Of a stretch of 64,000 bases of DNA, positions 41,636-49,842 are shown piece by piece. The stretch is taken from the NCBI RefSeq assembly GCF_039529775.1, contig NZ_BAAANL010000003.1:62001-126000 (forward strand). The letters run 5' to 3'. Source of the stretch: Myceligenerans crystallogenes. Lineage in GTDB: Bacteria > Actinomycetota > Actinomycetes > Actinomycetales > Cellulomonadaceae. Within the stretch, counting starts at the first letter, position 1; each line of letters starts with the position of its first letter. The translations under genes and the position numbers were made by a program. The notes beneath the pieces are model-generated. The model was given only the letters and a program-made list of their open reading frames with translations, was not told the DNA's origin and made no database searches.

Positions 41636-43042
41636 ATGACCAGGTCAGCGAGGCCCGGCACCACCGTGGTGGTCCTGCTGGGCCTGCTCGGCGGTTACCT
41701 CGCTTTCGACGCGTACGACGTCGTACCCGGCATGCTGACCACGACCGCACCGTGGCCCGAGGTGGCTCCCTTCCCCGAGGCCCCCGGCGCCGTCGAACCC
41801 CCCGCGCCCGAGACCGTGTACGCCGTTCCCGCGCAGTCCGCGCCCGTACCGGACGCCGCCGTCATGCAGCAGCAGGTGGACGCGCTCACCGGCGACAAGC
41901 GGCTGGGATCCCGCGTCAGCGCCGTCGTCGTCGACGCCATCACGGGCGACACGCTCGCGGCCGCGGACGAGAGCGAGCTCATGACGCCCGCCTCCGCGCA
42001 GAAGATCCTCACCGGCGTCGCCGCGCTCTCGTCGCCGCTGGCCGACCGGACGCTCGCCACGACCGTCGTGCGCGACGAGGACACCGTCACGCTCGTCGGC
42101 GGCGGCGACATCATGCTCGCCCCCGGCCAGGGCGACCCCGCCGCGATCAACGGGCGCGCCGGGATGGCGGACCTCGCCGACCAGGTGGCGGCGGATCTGA
42201 GGGCGGCGGGCAAGAAGAAGGTCCGGCTCGCCGTCGACGACACGCTCTTCACCGGCCCCCGCATCGCGCCCGCGGTCTCCGGCGGCAACCGCCTCTACGT
42301 GGGCGCCGCCTCCCCCATCGGGGTCAACGTCGGCCTCGTCTCGAACACCGCGTACTCCATCGGCCCGTACGTGGACGACGCCGCCCGCCAGGCCGGGGAC
42401 CTCCTGGCCACCCGGCTGGAGGAGCGCGGGATCAAGGTCACGGCCCTCGGGCGCGGCACGGCGCCGGAGGGCGCCGCCAAGATCGCCGAGGTCCGCTCCG
42501 CGACGGTCGCCGAGATCACCGAGTACTTCCTGCACAGCTCCGACAACACCCTGACCGAGGTGGTCGGCCGGCTCGTCGCGATCGAGGCGGGCGCGCCCGG
42601 CTCGGTCGACGGCGCGACGCAGGCCGTCGTGTCCGCGGTCGAGGCGCAGGGCGTCGACCTGACCGGCGCGAAGCTCAAGGACTGCTCCGGCCTCGGCGAC
42701 GGATCGCGGCTCAGCGCGCGCCAGCTCACGTCGATCGTGCAGCTCATGCTCGACCCCGCGCACTCCGAGCTGCGGGTGCTGGCGGTCGACATGCCGATCG
42801 GCGGGCTCAACGGAACCCTCTACGCCCGGTTCCGCGACGAGAGCCCGGCGCGCGGCGTCGTCCGCGCCAAGACGGGCAGCCTGCCCAGGACCCGCGCGCT
42901 CGCGGGGACGGTGATGACCACGGACCAGCGCCAGCTCGTGTTCGTGCTGCTGGCGGACGCCATCCCGCCCAACAACGCCGTCGGCGCGACCTGGATCTTC
43001 GACGACTTCGTGGACGAGCTCGCCGCGTACTCCGCCGGCTGA
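41636..43042 (+). CDS. dacB: D-alanyl-D-alanine carboxypeptidase/endopeptidase (PBP4, DacB type)
   Basis: 468-residue class C low-mass PBP. An N-terminal hydrophobic segment is followed by SxxK at Ser120-Lys123 (SAQK), SDN (HSSDNTLTEV) and KTG (RAKTGSLPRTRALAGTV). It trims or reopens cross-links in peptidoglycan. AGGGGAG precedes the ATG. A CATAAT -10 candidate lies near 41601. It starts the conserved run dacB-DUF2342-tilS-hpt-ftsH. Confidence 0.94.
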   Translation: MTRSARPGTTVVVLLGLLGGYLAFDAYDVVPGMLTTTAPWPEVAPFPEAPGAVEPPAPETVYAVPAQSAPVPDAAVMQQQVDALTGDKRLGSRVSAVVVDAITGDTLAAADESELMTPASAQKILTGVAALSSPLADRTLATTVVRDEDTVTLVGGGDIMLAPGQGDPAAINGRAGMADLADQVAADLRAAGKKKVRLAVDDTLFTGPRIAPAVSGGNRLYVGAASPIGVNVGLVSNTAYSIGPYVDDAARQAGDLLATRLEERGIKVTALGRGTAPEGAAKIAEVRSATVAEITEYFLHSSDNTLTEVVGRLVAIEAGAPGSVDGATQAVVSAVEAQGVDLTGAKLKDCSGLGDGSRLSARQLTSIVQLMLDPAHSELRVLAVDMPIGGLNGTLYARFRDESPARGVVRAKTGSLPRTRALAGTVMTTDQRQLVFVLLADAIPPNNAVGATWIFDDFVDELAAYSAG

Positions 43043-43097
43043 GCCCCCACGCGTCCGCCGTCGGCCCCGGGCGGGCCCGGCGGGACCTCGCATCACA

Positions 43098-43103
43098 TAC
43101 GGT
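43098..43103 (+). promoter_or_regulatory. -10 box, leaderless DUF2342 gene
   Basis: TACGGT six bases before GTG 43110. Confidence 0.45.
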
Positions 43104-43109
43104 GGACCG

Positions 43110-44210
43110 GTGGAGCCCATCGCGCCCGTCACGTCCCAGCCCGCCGTCGACTGGCCCGCCGCCGCCCGCGTCGCCGCACGGCTCGCGGCGCCGGGGCCCG
43201 TCGCGCCGCGGCAGCGGCTGCACGATCTCGTCGGCGGCCTCCGCGAGGCCGCCGCGACGGCCGTCGGGCACGTCCACGACGTCACGCGGATGGTGCCCGA
43301 CGGCGGCCCGGCGGATGTCGTCGTCGTCGACCGGGCCTCCTGGGCGCGGGCGAACACGCAGTCCATGGCCACCGTCATCGACGGGATCGAGGAGGCCACC
43401 ACGGCCCAGGACGGGTTCGCCGGGATCCTCCCGCGCGGGCTCGGGCCCGCCGTCCAGGTGGCCGGCGCCGCCGAGGTCGGCGCGGTGCTGGCGCTGCTCA
43501 GCGGCCGCGTGCTCGGGCAGTACGACCCGTACCTGCCCGGCGGGGGAGCCGGGCGGCTCCTGCTGGTCGCCCCGAACGTGCTGCAGGCCGAGACCTCGAT
43601 GGGCGTCCCCGTGCGCGACTTCCGCCTGTGGGTGTGCCTGCACGAGCAGACCCACGCCTGGCAGTTCGGCGTCGCGCCGTGGCTCGCCGATCACCTGCGC
43701 GGCCGCACCCACGGCCTGGCCGTCGAGCTCACCCGCACCTCGGCCGAGCTGGCCAGGGCGCGCCTCGACCGCCAGATCGCCGTCGTCGGCCGGGCCGTGC
43801 TCGACGCGCTGCGCGGCCGCGGCGACACGCTCGTCGACGGCTTCCTCACCCCCGCGCAGAAGGACTCCCTCGCCGACCTCACCGCCGTCATGGCGTTGCT
43901 CGAGGGGCACGCCGACGTCATGATGGACGCCGTCGGGCCGTCCGTGGTGCCGTCCGTGAAGCGCATCCGCGCGCGGTTCGAGCGGCGGCGCGACGGCGCG
44001 GACAAGCCCGCCTTCGACGTCGTCGTGCGGCGCCTGCTGGGCATGGACGCGAAGCTCGCCCAGTACCGCGACGGAGCCGCGTTCGTCCGGGCGGTCGAGC
44101 GGACCGTCGGCCGCGACGGCCTCAACGCCGTCTGGACCGGCCCGGACACCCTCCCGGACGCCCGCGAGATCCAGGACCCGCGCGCCTGGATCCGGCGCGT
44201 CCACGGCTGA
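43110..44210 (+). CDS. Zincin-like metalloprotease-fold protein, F420-associated DUF2342 family
   Basis: 366 residues with HEQTH (LWVCLHEQTHAWQFGVAPWL) and a downstream Glu-rich ALLEGHADVMMDAVG, the usual zinc-binding layout of the zincin-2 family. These proteins occur mainly in F420-making actinobacteria and are labelled F420-biosynthesis-associated by phylogenetic profile; their substrate is unknown. It sits between dacB and tilS, as in related genomes. Confidence 0.88.
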   Translation: MEPIAPVTSQPAVDWPAAARVAARLAAPGPVAPRQRLHDLVGGLREAAATAVGHVHDVTRMVPDGGPADVVVVDRASWARANTQSMATVIDGIEEATTAQDGFAGILPRGLGPAVQVAGAAEVGAVLALLSGRVLGQYDPYLPGGGAGRLLLVAPNVLQAETSMGVPVRDFRLWVCLHEQTHAWQFGVAPWLADHLRGRTHGLAVELTRTSAELARARLDRQIAVVGRAVLDALRGRGDTLVDGFLTPAQKDSLADLTAVMALLEGHADVMMDAVGPSVVPSVKRIRARFERRRDGADKPAFDVVVRRLLGMDAKLAQYRDGAAFVRAVERTVGRDGLNAVWTGPDTLPDAREIQDPRAWIRRVHG

Positions 44211-44225
44211 CACGGGGGCCCGGCG

Positions 44226-45458
44226 GTGGGGCAGGTCGACGGCGGCGTGCGCAGGGCCCGCGCGGCCGTCCGCGAGGCGATCGGCGGGCTCGGCCCCGGC
44301 GCGCTCGTGCTCGTGGCCTGCTCCGGCGGGGCCGACAGCCTGGCGCTCGCGGCAGCGCTCGCGTACGAGGCGCCGCGGGCGGGGCGGACCGTGCGCTCGC
44401 CCGCGCACGGCGTGCGCGCCGGTGCGGTGATCGTCGACCACGGCCTGCAGCCGGGCTCCGCGGCCGTCGCGGCCCGCGCGGCGGAGCAGTGCCGGGGGCT
44501 CGGCCTCGATCCGGTGCTGGTCCGCGAGGTCACCGTCCACGACGCCGGGGGCGGGCTCGAGGCCGCCGCGCGGGACGCCCGCTACGCGGCCCTGGACCGG
44601 GCCGCCCGCGAGGCCGGCGCGGATCTGGTCCTGCTCGGCCACACCCTCGACGACCAGGCCGAACAGGTGCTGCTCGGGCTCGCGCGGGGCGCGGGCGCGC
44701 GGTCCCTGGCGGGCATGCCGCCCGCCCGGGGGATCTACCGGCGCCCGTTCCTCGGCCTGCGCCGCGGCGACACCGAGGCCGTCTGCGCGGCGTCGGGCCT
44801 GACCTTCTGGACGGATCCCACGAACCTGGTCCCATCCGCCGGGCCCGGCCCGGGCGGCGGGCCCGATTCCGCGGGCCCGGGGCCCGGCGGGCCGGATCCC
44901 GCGGGCCCGGGGGAGGGCCCGCCGGTGCCGCTGCGCTCGCGCGTGCGCGGCGTCGCGCTGCCCGTGCTCGAGCAGGTGCTGGGCCCGGGCCTGGCCGAGG
45001 CGCTCGCGCGCAGCGCGTCGTCGTTGCGGGACGACGCCGATGCGCTGGACGCCCTCGCGTCGGACCTGCTGGAGCGGGCGACCGTGGAACGGGTGACGGG
45101 CGATCCGGGGCCGGCGTCGTCCGGCTCGACGGCGCCCGGGCGGGGCCGGCCGGAGGACCCCGCCGCCCCCGGCGTCGTCGTGCACGTCGCCCTCGACGCC
45201 GCCGTCCTCGAGGCGGCGCCGCGCGCCGTGCGGCGCCGTGCCCTCCGCGGTGCCGCGCATCTCGTGACCGCCGCGGCCACCACCGCGCGGCACATCGACG
45301 CCCTGGAGGCGTTCGTCGTCTCGTGGAGCGGCCAGGGACCTGCGCACTTGCCGGGCGGTGCACGGGCGGAGCGCGCGTATGGCAGGCTTTTCCTGCGCCG
45401 AGTGCCTGGCGCGGCCCCCAACCCAGGAGTGCGCAGTGGACCAGTCCGACGTCGGTAA
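44226..45458 (+). CDS. tilS: tRNA(Ile)-lysidine synthetase with Gly/Pro-rich insertion
   Basis: 410-residue TilS. It modifies C34 of tRNA-Ile2 so AUA is read correctly. The N-type ATP pyrophosphatase motif is VACSGGADSLALA, followed by VDHGLQPGS and GHTLDDQAEQVLLGL. After FWTDPTN, a Gly/Pro-rich stretch of about 30 residues (PSAGPGPGGGPDSAG and more) is inserted, and the usual Arg-Asn-Arg site reads LRSRVRG. GTG start; no clear ribosome-binding site. It overlaps hpt by 23 bases. Confidence 0.9.
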   Translation: MGQVDGGVRRARAAVREAIGGLGPGALVLVACSGGADSLALAAALAYEAPRAGRTVRSPAHGVRAGAVIVDHGLQPGSAAVAARAAEQCRGLGLDPVLVREVTVHDAGGGLEAAARDARYAALDRAAREAGADLVLLGHTLDDQAEQVLLGLARGAGARSLAGMPPARGIYRRPFLGLRRGDTEAVCAASGLTFWTDPTNLVPSAGPGPGGGPDSAGPGPGGPDPAGPGEGPPVPLRSRVRGVALPVLEQVLGPGLAEALARSASSLRDDADALDALASDLLERATVERVTGDPGPASSGSTAPGRGRPEDPAAPGVVVHVALDAAVLEAAPRAVRRRALRGAAHLVTAAATTARHIDALEAFVVSWSGQGPAHLPGGARAERAYGRLFLRRVPGAAPNPGVRSGPVRRR

Positions 45459-45990
45459 CGACATCGAGAAGATCCTCCTGACCAGCGAGGACCTCGGCAA
45501 GAAACTCGATGAGATGGCGGCGAGGATCGACGAGGACTACGCGGGGCGGGACCTGCTCCTCGTCGGCGTCCTGAAGGGCGCCGTCATGGTGATGGCCGAC
45601 CTGTCGCGGCGCCTGCACCACCCGATCGCCATGGACTGGATGGCGGTCTCCAGCTACGGGTCGGGGACCAAGTCCTCGGGCGTGGTGCGGATCCTCAAGG
45701 ACCTCGACACCGACCTGACCGGACGGAACGTCCTCATCGTCGAGGACATCATCGACTCCGGCCTGACGCTGTCGTGGCTGGTCTCGAACCTCCGGTCGCG
45801 CGGGCCGGCGTCGGTCGAGATCGCGTCGATGCTGCGCAAGCCCGACGCGGCGCAGGCGGACGTCGAGGTGAAGTACCTGGGGTACGACATCCCGAACGAG
45901 TTCGTGGTCGGCTTCGGCCTCGACTACGCGGAGAACTATCGGAACCTGCCGTTCGTTGCCACCCTGGCGCCGCATGTCTACGGCGGCTGA
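45436..45990 (+). CDS. hpt: Hypoxanthine phosphoribosyltransferase
   Basis: 184-residue purine salvage enzyme. The PRPP-binding motif is VLIVEDIIDSGLTLSWL, the flexible loop is SSYGSGTKSSG, and the C-terminal LGYDIPNEFVVGFGLDYAEN is diagnostic. GTG start (45436) with GGAG eight bases upstream, inside the 3' end of tilS. The tilS-hpt-ftsH order is conserved in many bacteria. Confidence 0.96.
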   Translation: MDQSDVGNDIEKILLTSEDLGKKLDEMAARIDEDYAGRDLLLVGVLKGAVMVMADLSRRLHHPIAMDWMAVSSYGSGTKSSGVVRILKDLDTDLTGRNVLIVEDIIDSGLTLSWLVSNLRSRGPASVEIASMLRKPDAAQADVEVKYLGYDIPNEFVVGFGLDYAENYRNLPFVATLAPHVYGG

Positions 45991-46157
45991 CGCACGGTGA
46001 GACGAACGGTCGAGCCGGAGGAGGCCGCCGGACGGCAGGGAGGGTGAACTCCCCTCGTGACGTCCCGCTCACGGCGAAACTCACGGGCCCTTGCCAGGGT
46101 TGACGTGTACTTTCGAGACAGAGCTTTCCTTCAGAGTCCTACACAGCGGAGGGATGC

Positions 46158-46170
46158 GGGGCCTGGCCCC
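46158..46170 (+). promoter_or_regulatory. Hairpin between ribosome-binding site and start codon of ftsH
   Basis: GGGG-CCTGG-CCCC, extendable by one more C/G pair, lies between GGAGGG (46148-46153) and the ftsH ATG (46179). Without folding the spacing is 25 bases, too far. With the stem folded out it falls to about 12. Confidence 0.4.
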
Positions 46171-46178
46171 GTTCACGC

Positions 46179-48215
46179 ATGAACATCAAGAAGTTTCTGA
46201 GCGGGCCGATCATCTGGGTGATCCTGGCCCTTGTCGTGCTCTCGCTGGCCCTGACCTCCCTGCTGCAGCCGCAGGTGTCGCGCGTCACCACGGAACAGGG
46301 CCTCGAGCTCCTGGCGGGCGACACCGTCACCCGGGCGCTCATGGTCGACGGCGAGCAGCGCGTGGAGCTGACCCTTTCCGAGGACTTCACGGCGAAGGAG
46401 GGCGAGGAGCAGAAGGAGGTCGAGCACGGCAAGGCCGTCGAGTTCTTCTACGTCGAGCCGCAGGGCGACGAGATCGCCCGCGCCGTCGAGAACTCCGACC
46501 CGAAGCTGGGCTACGACTCCGAGGTGCCGCAGCCGAGCTTCTGGGGCTCGATGTTCTCCGTGCTGATCCCGTTCCTGGTGATCGGCGTGCTGTTCTGGTT
46601 CCTGCTGTCGCGGATGCAGGGCGGCGGCAACCGGGTGATGGGCTTCGGCAAGTCCAAGGCCAAGCTGATCAGCAAGGACATGCCGCAGGTCACGTTCGAG
46701 GACGTGGCGGGCGTCGACGAGGCGGTCGAGGAGCTCCAGGAGATCAAGGAGTTCCTGCAGGAGCCCGCGAAGTTCCAGGCCGTGGGCGCCAAGATCCCCA
46801 AGGGCGTGCTGCTCTACGGCCCGCCCGGAACCGGCAAGACCCTCATCGCGCGCGCCGTCGCGGGTGAGGCGGGCGTGCCGTTCTACTCCATCTCCGGCTC
46901 GGACTTCGTCGAGATGTTCGTGGGCGTGGGCGCCTCGCGCGTGCGGGACCTGTTCGAGCAGGCGAAGCAGAACTCCCCGGCGATCATCTTCGTGGACGAG
47001 ATCGACGCCGTCGGCCGCCACCGCGGCGCCGGCATGGGCGGCGGCCACGACGAGCGCGAGCAGACGCTGAACCAGATGCTCGTCGAGATGGACGGCTTCG
47101 ACGTCAAGACGAACGTGATCCTGATCGCCGCGACCAACCGCCCGGACATCCTGGACCCGGCGCTGCTGCGCCCGGGCCGGTTCGACCGGCAGGTCGCGGT
47201 CGAGGCGCCGGACCTCAAGGGCCGCGAGGCGATCCTCCGGGTGCACGCGCAGGGCAAGCCCATGGTGGAGGAGGTCGACCTCACCGCGGTCGCCCGCCGC
47301 ACCCCCGGCTTCACCGGCGCCGACCTGGCCAACGTGCTCAACGAGGCCGCGCTGCTCACCGCCCGCAGCGGTGCCCAGCTCATCGACGACCGGGCCCTGG
47401 ACGAGGCGATCGACCGCGTCGTCGCCGGCCCGCAGAAGCGCACCCGCGTCATGAACAGCCGCGAGCAGAAGGTCACGGCGTACCACGAGGGCGGGCACGC
47501 GCTGGTCGCGGCCGCCATGCGGTACACCGACCCGGTGACCAAGGTGACGATCCTGCCGCGCGGCCGCGCCCTCGGCTACACGATGGTCATGCCGACGGAG
47601 GACAAGTACTCCACCACCCGCAACGAGCTGCTCGACCAGCTCGCGTACGCCATGGGCGGCCGCGTCGCCGAGGAGATCGTGTTCCACGACCCGACCACGG
47701 GCGCCGGGAACGACATCGAGAAGGCCACCGCCACGGCCCGCAAGATGGTCACCGAGTACGGCATGAGCGAGCGGGTCGGCGCGATCAAGCTGGGCTCCTC
47801 CAGCGGCGAGCCGTTCCTGGGCCGCGACTACGGCCACGAGCGCGACTACTCGGAGGCCGTCGCCGGGACCGTCGACGCCGAGGTGCGCCGGTTCGTCGAG
47901 GCCGCGCACGACGAGGCCTGGGAGGTGCTCACCCAGTACCGCGACGTGCTCGACGACCTGGTGCTGCGCCTGCTGGAGAAGGAGACCCTGAACCAGAAGG
48001 AGCTCGAGGAGATCTTCGCGCCGGTGGTCAAGCGCCCGGCCCGCGACATCTGGCTCTCCAGCGAGCAGCGCACGGTGCACACGCGCGGCCCGGTGCTGAC
48101 CGCCGCGGAGCGGGCGGCACAGAACGGCCACGCCGGGACGGTGGACGTCCAGGCTCCGGTCGGCACCGCGCCGCCGGCGGAACTGCGGGGCGACGAGCCG
48201 GGGGCCGCGGGATGA
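46179..48215 (+). CDS. ftsH: ATP-dependent zinc metalloprotease FtsH
   Basis: 678-residue membrane AAA+ protease for quality control of membrane and some soluble proteins. Two N-terminal membrane helices (residues about 8-30 and 125-145) flank a periplasmic domain. Walker A GPPGTGKT is at 214-221, the pore loop FVEMFVGVGASRVRDLF and the SRH ATNRPDILDPALLRPGRFD follow, and the zinc site HEGGH is at 436-440. The C-terminal 60 residues are variable. It is the first gene of the folate/pantothenate/NAD run; its ATGA overlap with folE shows coupling. Confidence 0.97.
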   Translation: MNIKKFLSGPIIWVILALVVLSLALTSLLQPQVSRVTTEQGLELLAGDTVTRALMVDGEQRVELTLSEDFTAKEGEEQKEVEHGKAVEFFYVEPQGDEIARAVENSDPKLGYDSEVPQPSFWGSMFSVLIPFLVIGVLFWFLLSRMQGGGNRVMGFGKSKAKLISKDMPQVTFEDVAGVDEAVEELQEIKEFLQEPAKFQAVGAKIPKGVLLYGPPGTGKTLIARAVAGEAGVPFYSISGSDFVEMFVGVGASRVRDLFEQAKQNSPAIIFVDEIDAVGRHRGAGMGGGHDEREQTLNQMLVEMDGFDVKTNVILIAATNRPDILDPALLRPGRFDRQVAVEAPDLKGREAILRVHAQGKPMVEEVDLTAVARRTPGFTGADLANVLNEAALLTARSGAQLIDDRALDEAIDRVVAGPQKRTRVMNSREQKVTAYHEGGHALVAAAMRYTDPVTKVTILPRGRALGYTMVMPTEDKYSTTRNELLDQLAYAMGGRVAEEIVFHDPTTGAGNDIEKATATARKMVTEYGMSERVGAIKLGSSSGEPFLGRDYGHERDYSEAVAGTVDAEVRRFVEAAHDEAWEVLTQYRDVLDDLVLRLLEKETLNQKELEEIFAPVVKRPARDIWLSSEQRTVHTRGPVLTAAERAAQNGHAGTVDVQAPVGTAPPAELRGDEPGAAG

Positions 48216-48835
48216 TCACCGGCCCCATCGCCCCCCTGACCGGCGCGGACCGCCCCGCGGCGGACGTGCCGCCGTACGACGCCGCGCGCGCCGAGGCCGC
48301 CGTGCGCGAGCTGCTGCTCGCCGTGGGCGAGAACCCCGACCGCGAGGGCCTCAAGGAGACCCCGGCCCGCGTGGCGCGGGCCTACGCCGAGACGTTCGCC
48401 GGCCTGCGCCAGGAGCCCGAGGACGTCCTGACGACCACCTTCGACCTCGGCCACGAGGAGATGGTGCTGGTCAAGGACATCGAGGTGTACTCGACGTGCG
48501 AGCACCACCTGGTGCCGTTCCACGGCGTCGCGCACGTCGGCTACATCCCGAACGAGAACGGCCTGATCACCGGACTGAGCAAGCTGGCGCGGCTGGTCGA
48601 CGTGTTCGCCCGGCGCCCGCAGGTGCAGGAGCGCATGACGACGCAGATCGCGGACTCGCTGATGAAGATCCTCGAGCCCCGCGGGGTGATCGTCGTCGTC
48701 GAGTGCGAGCACCTGTGCATGTCCATGCGCGGGGTGCGCAAACCCGGCTCACGGACGGTGACGTCGGCGGTGCGCGGCCAGATGCGTGACGCCGTCACCC
48801 GTGCCGAGGCGATGAGCCTGATCATCGGGAAGTGA
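48212..48835 (+). CDS. folE: GTP cyclohydrolase I
   Basis: 207-residue first enzyme of folate synthesis, making dihydroneopterin triphosphate from GTP. Motifs are NPDREGLKETPARVARAY, zinc-site CEHHLVPFHGVAHVGYIP, LSKLARLVDVFARRPQVQER and CEHLCMSMRGVRKPG. ATG overlaps the ftsH stop. Confidence 0.97.
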   Translation: MITGPIAPLTGADRPAADVPPYDAARAEAAVRELLLAVGENPDREGLKETPARVARAYAETFAGLRQEPEDVLTTTFDLGHEEMVLVKDIEVYSTCEHHLVPFHGVAHVGYIPNENGLITGLSKLARLVDVFARRPQVQERMTTQIADSLMKILEPRGVIVVVECEHLCMSMRGVRKPGSRTVTSAVRGQMRDAVTRAEAMSLIIGK

Positions 48836-48837
48836 CC

Positions 48838-49842
48838 ATGGGCGGCACGACGCATGCGCGCGGCCCGGCGGTAGCAGCCGGGATCGCGGGGCTGCCCGAG
48901 CTGTCCGGCGTCGCGCGCACGCTGGTCATGGGCGTGGTCAACGTGACGCCCGACTCGTTCTCCGACGGCGGCGAGTGGTACGAGCCCGACGCCGCCGTCA
49001 CCCACGGCCTGGAACTGCTCGGCGAGGGCGCGGACCTGCTCGACGTCGGGGGCGAGTCCACGCGCCCCGGCGCGGGCCGCGTGCCGCGCGACCAGGAGCT
49101 CGCGCGGATCCTCCCGGTGATCGAGGCGCTGGCCGGTCACGGCGCGATCGTGTCCGTCGACACGACCCGGGCGGCGGTGGCCGAGCGCGCGGTCGCCGCG
49201 GGCGCGCGCGTGGTCAACGACGTGTCGGGCGGCCTCGCGGACCCGGACATGGCCCGCACGGTCGCGGACCTGGGCGTCCCGTACGTCGCGATGCACTGGC
49301 GCGGGCACGCGGACGTGATGGACAGCCTCGAGGTGTACGACGACGTCGTCGCCGACGTTCGTGACGAACTCTCCGCGCGCATGGATGCCCTGGTCGGGGC
49401 TGGTGTGGATGCTGCGCAGATCATCCTGGACCCCGGGCTCGGCTTCGCGAAGGCCGGGGCGCTGAACTGGCCGTTGCTGGCCCGCCTCGACGCGCTCACC
49501 GCCCTGGGCAGGCCGGTGCTGGTGGGGGCGTCCCGCAAGCGGTTCCTCGGTCACCTGCTCGCGCACAGCGACGGCGAGCCGGTGGCGCCCAGGGCGCGCG
49601 ACGACGCGACGGCGGCGGTCTCGGCGTTGTCCGCCGCCGCCGGCGCCTGGTGCGTGCGGGTGCACTCCGTGCGCGCGTCGGCCGACGCGGTCCGGGTGGC
49701 GGCCGCATGGGGGCGGGCATCGGGTGATTCCGGGGACATATCCGTGGCGTACCACACAGATGATGAAACGGGTGCGGGGGGACTTGCGCGGACCTGGCAG
49801 GATTCTGGGACGTGCGACGATCACGGGGGGACCTCACGGTGA
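48838..49842 (+). CDS. folP: Dihydropteroate synthase
   Basis: 334 residues. It joins the pterin with p-aminobenzoate and is the sulfonamide target. Loop motifs are VMGVVNVTPDSFSDGG, DLLDVGGESTRPGAG, the AIVSVDTTRAAVAERA strand, VVNDVSGG, ILDPGLGFAK and VGASRKRFLG. ATG 48838 has GGAAG six bases upstream; GTG 48832, overlapping the folE stop, is an alternative. The C-terminal 50 residues are an unconserved tail that ends in the folB start overlap (GTGA). Confidence 0.96.
   Translation: MGGTTHARGPAVAAGIAGLPELSGVARTLVMGVVNVTPDSFSDGGEWYEPDAAVTHGLELLGEGADLLDVGGESTRPGAGRVPRDQELARILPVIEALAGHGAIVSVDTTRAAVAERAVAAGARVVNDVSGGLADPDMARTVADLGVPYVAMHWRGHADVMDSLEVYDDVVADVRDELSARMDALVGAGVDAAQIILDPGLGFAKAGALNWPLLARLDALTALGRPVLVGASRKRFLGHLLAHSDGEPVAPRARDDATAAVSALSAAAGAWCVRVHSVRASADAVRVAAAWGRASGDSGDISVAYHTDDETGAGGLARTWQDSGTCDDHGGTSR

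Noticed and set aside
41620..41640. Five-codon upstream frame (MKGSR) whose stop overlaps the dacB start
   Set aside because: It is very short, has no own ribosome-binding site, and the ATG lies inside the Shine-Dalgarno region; chance is likely.
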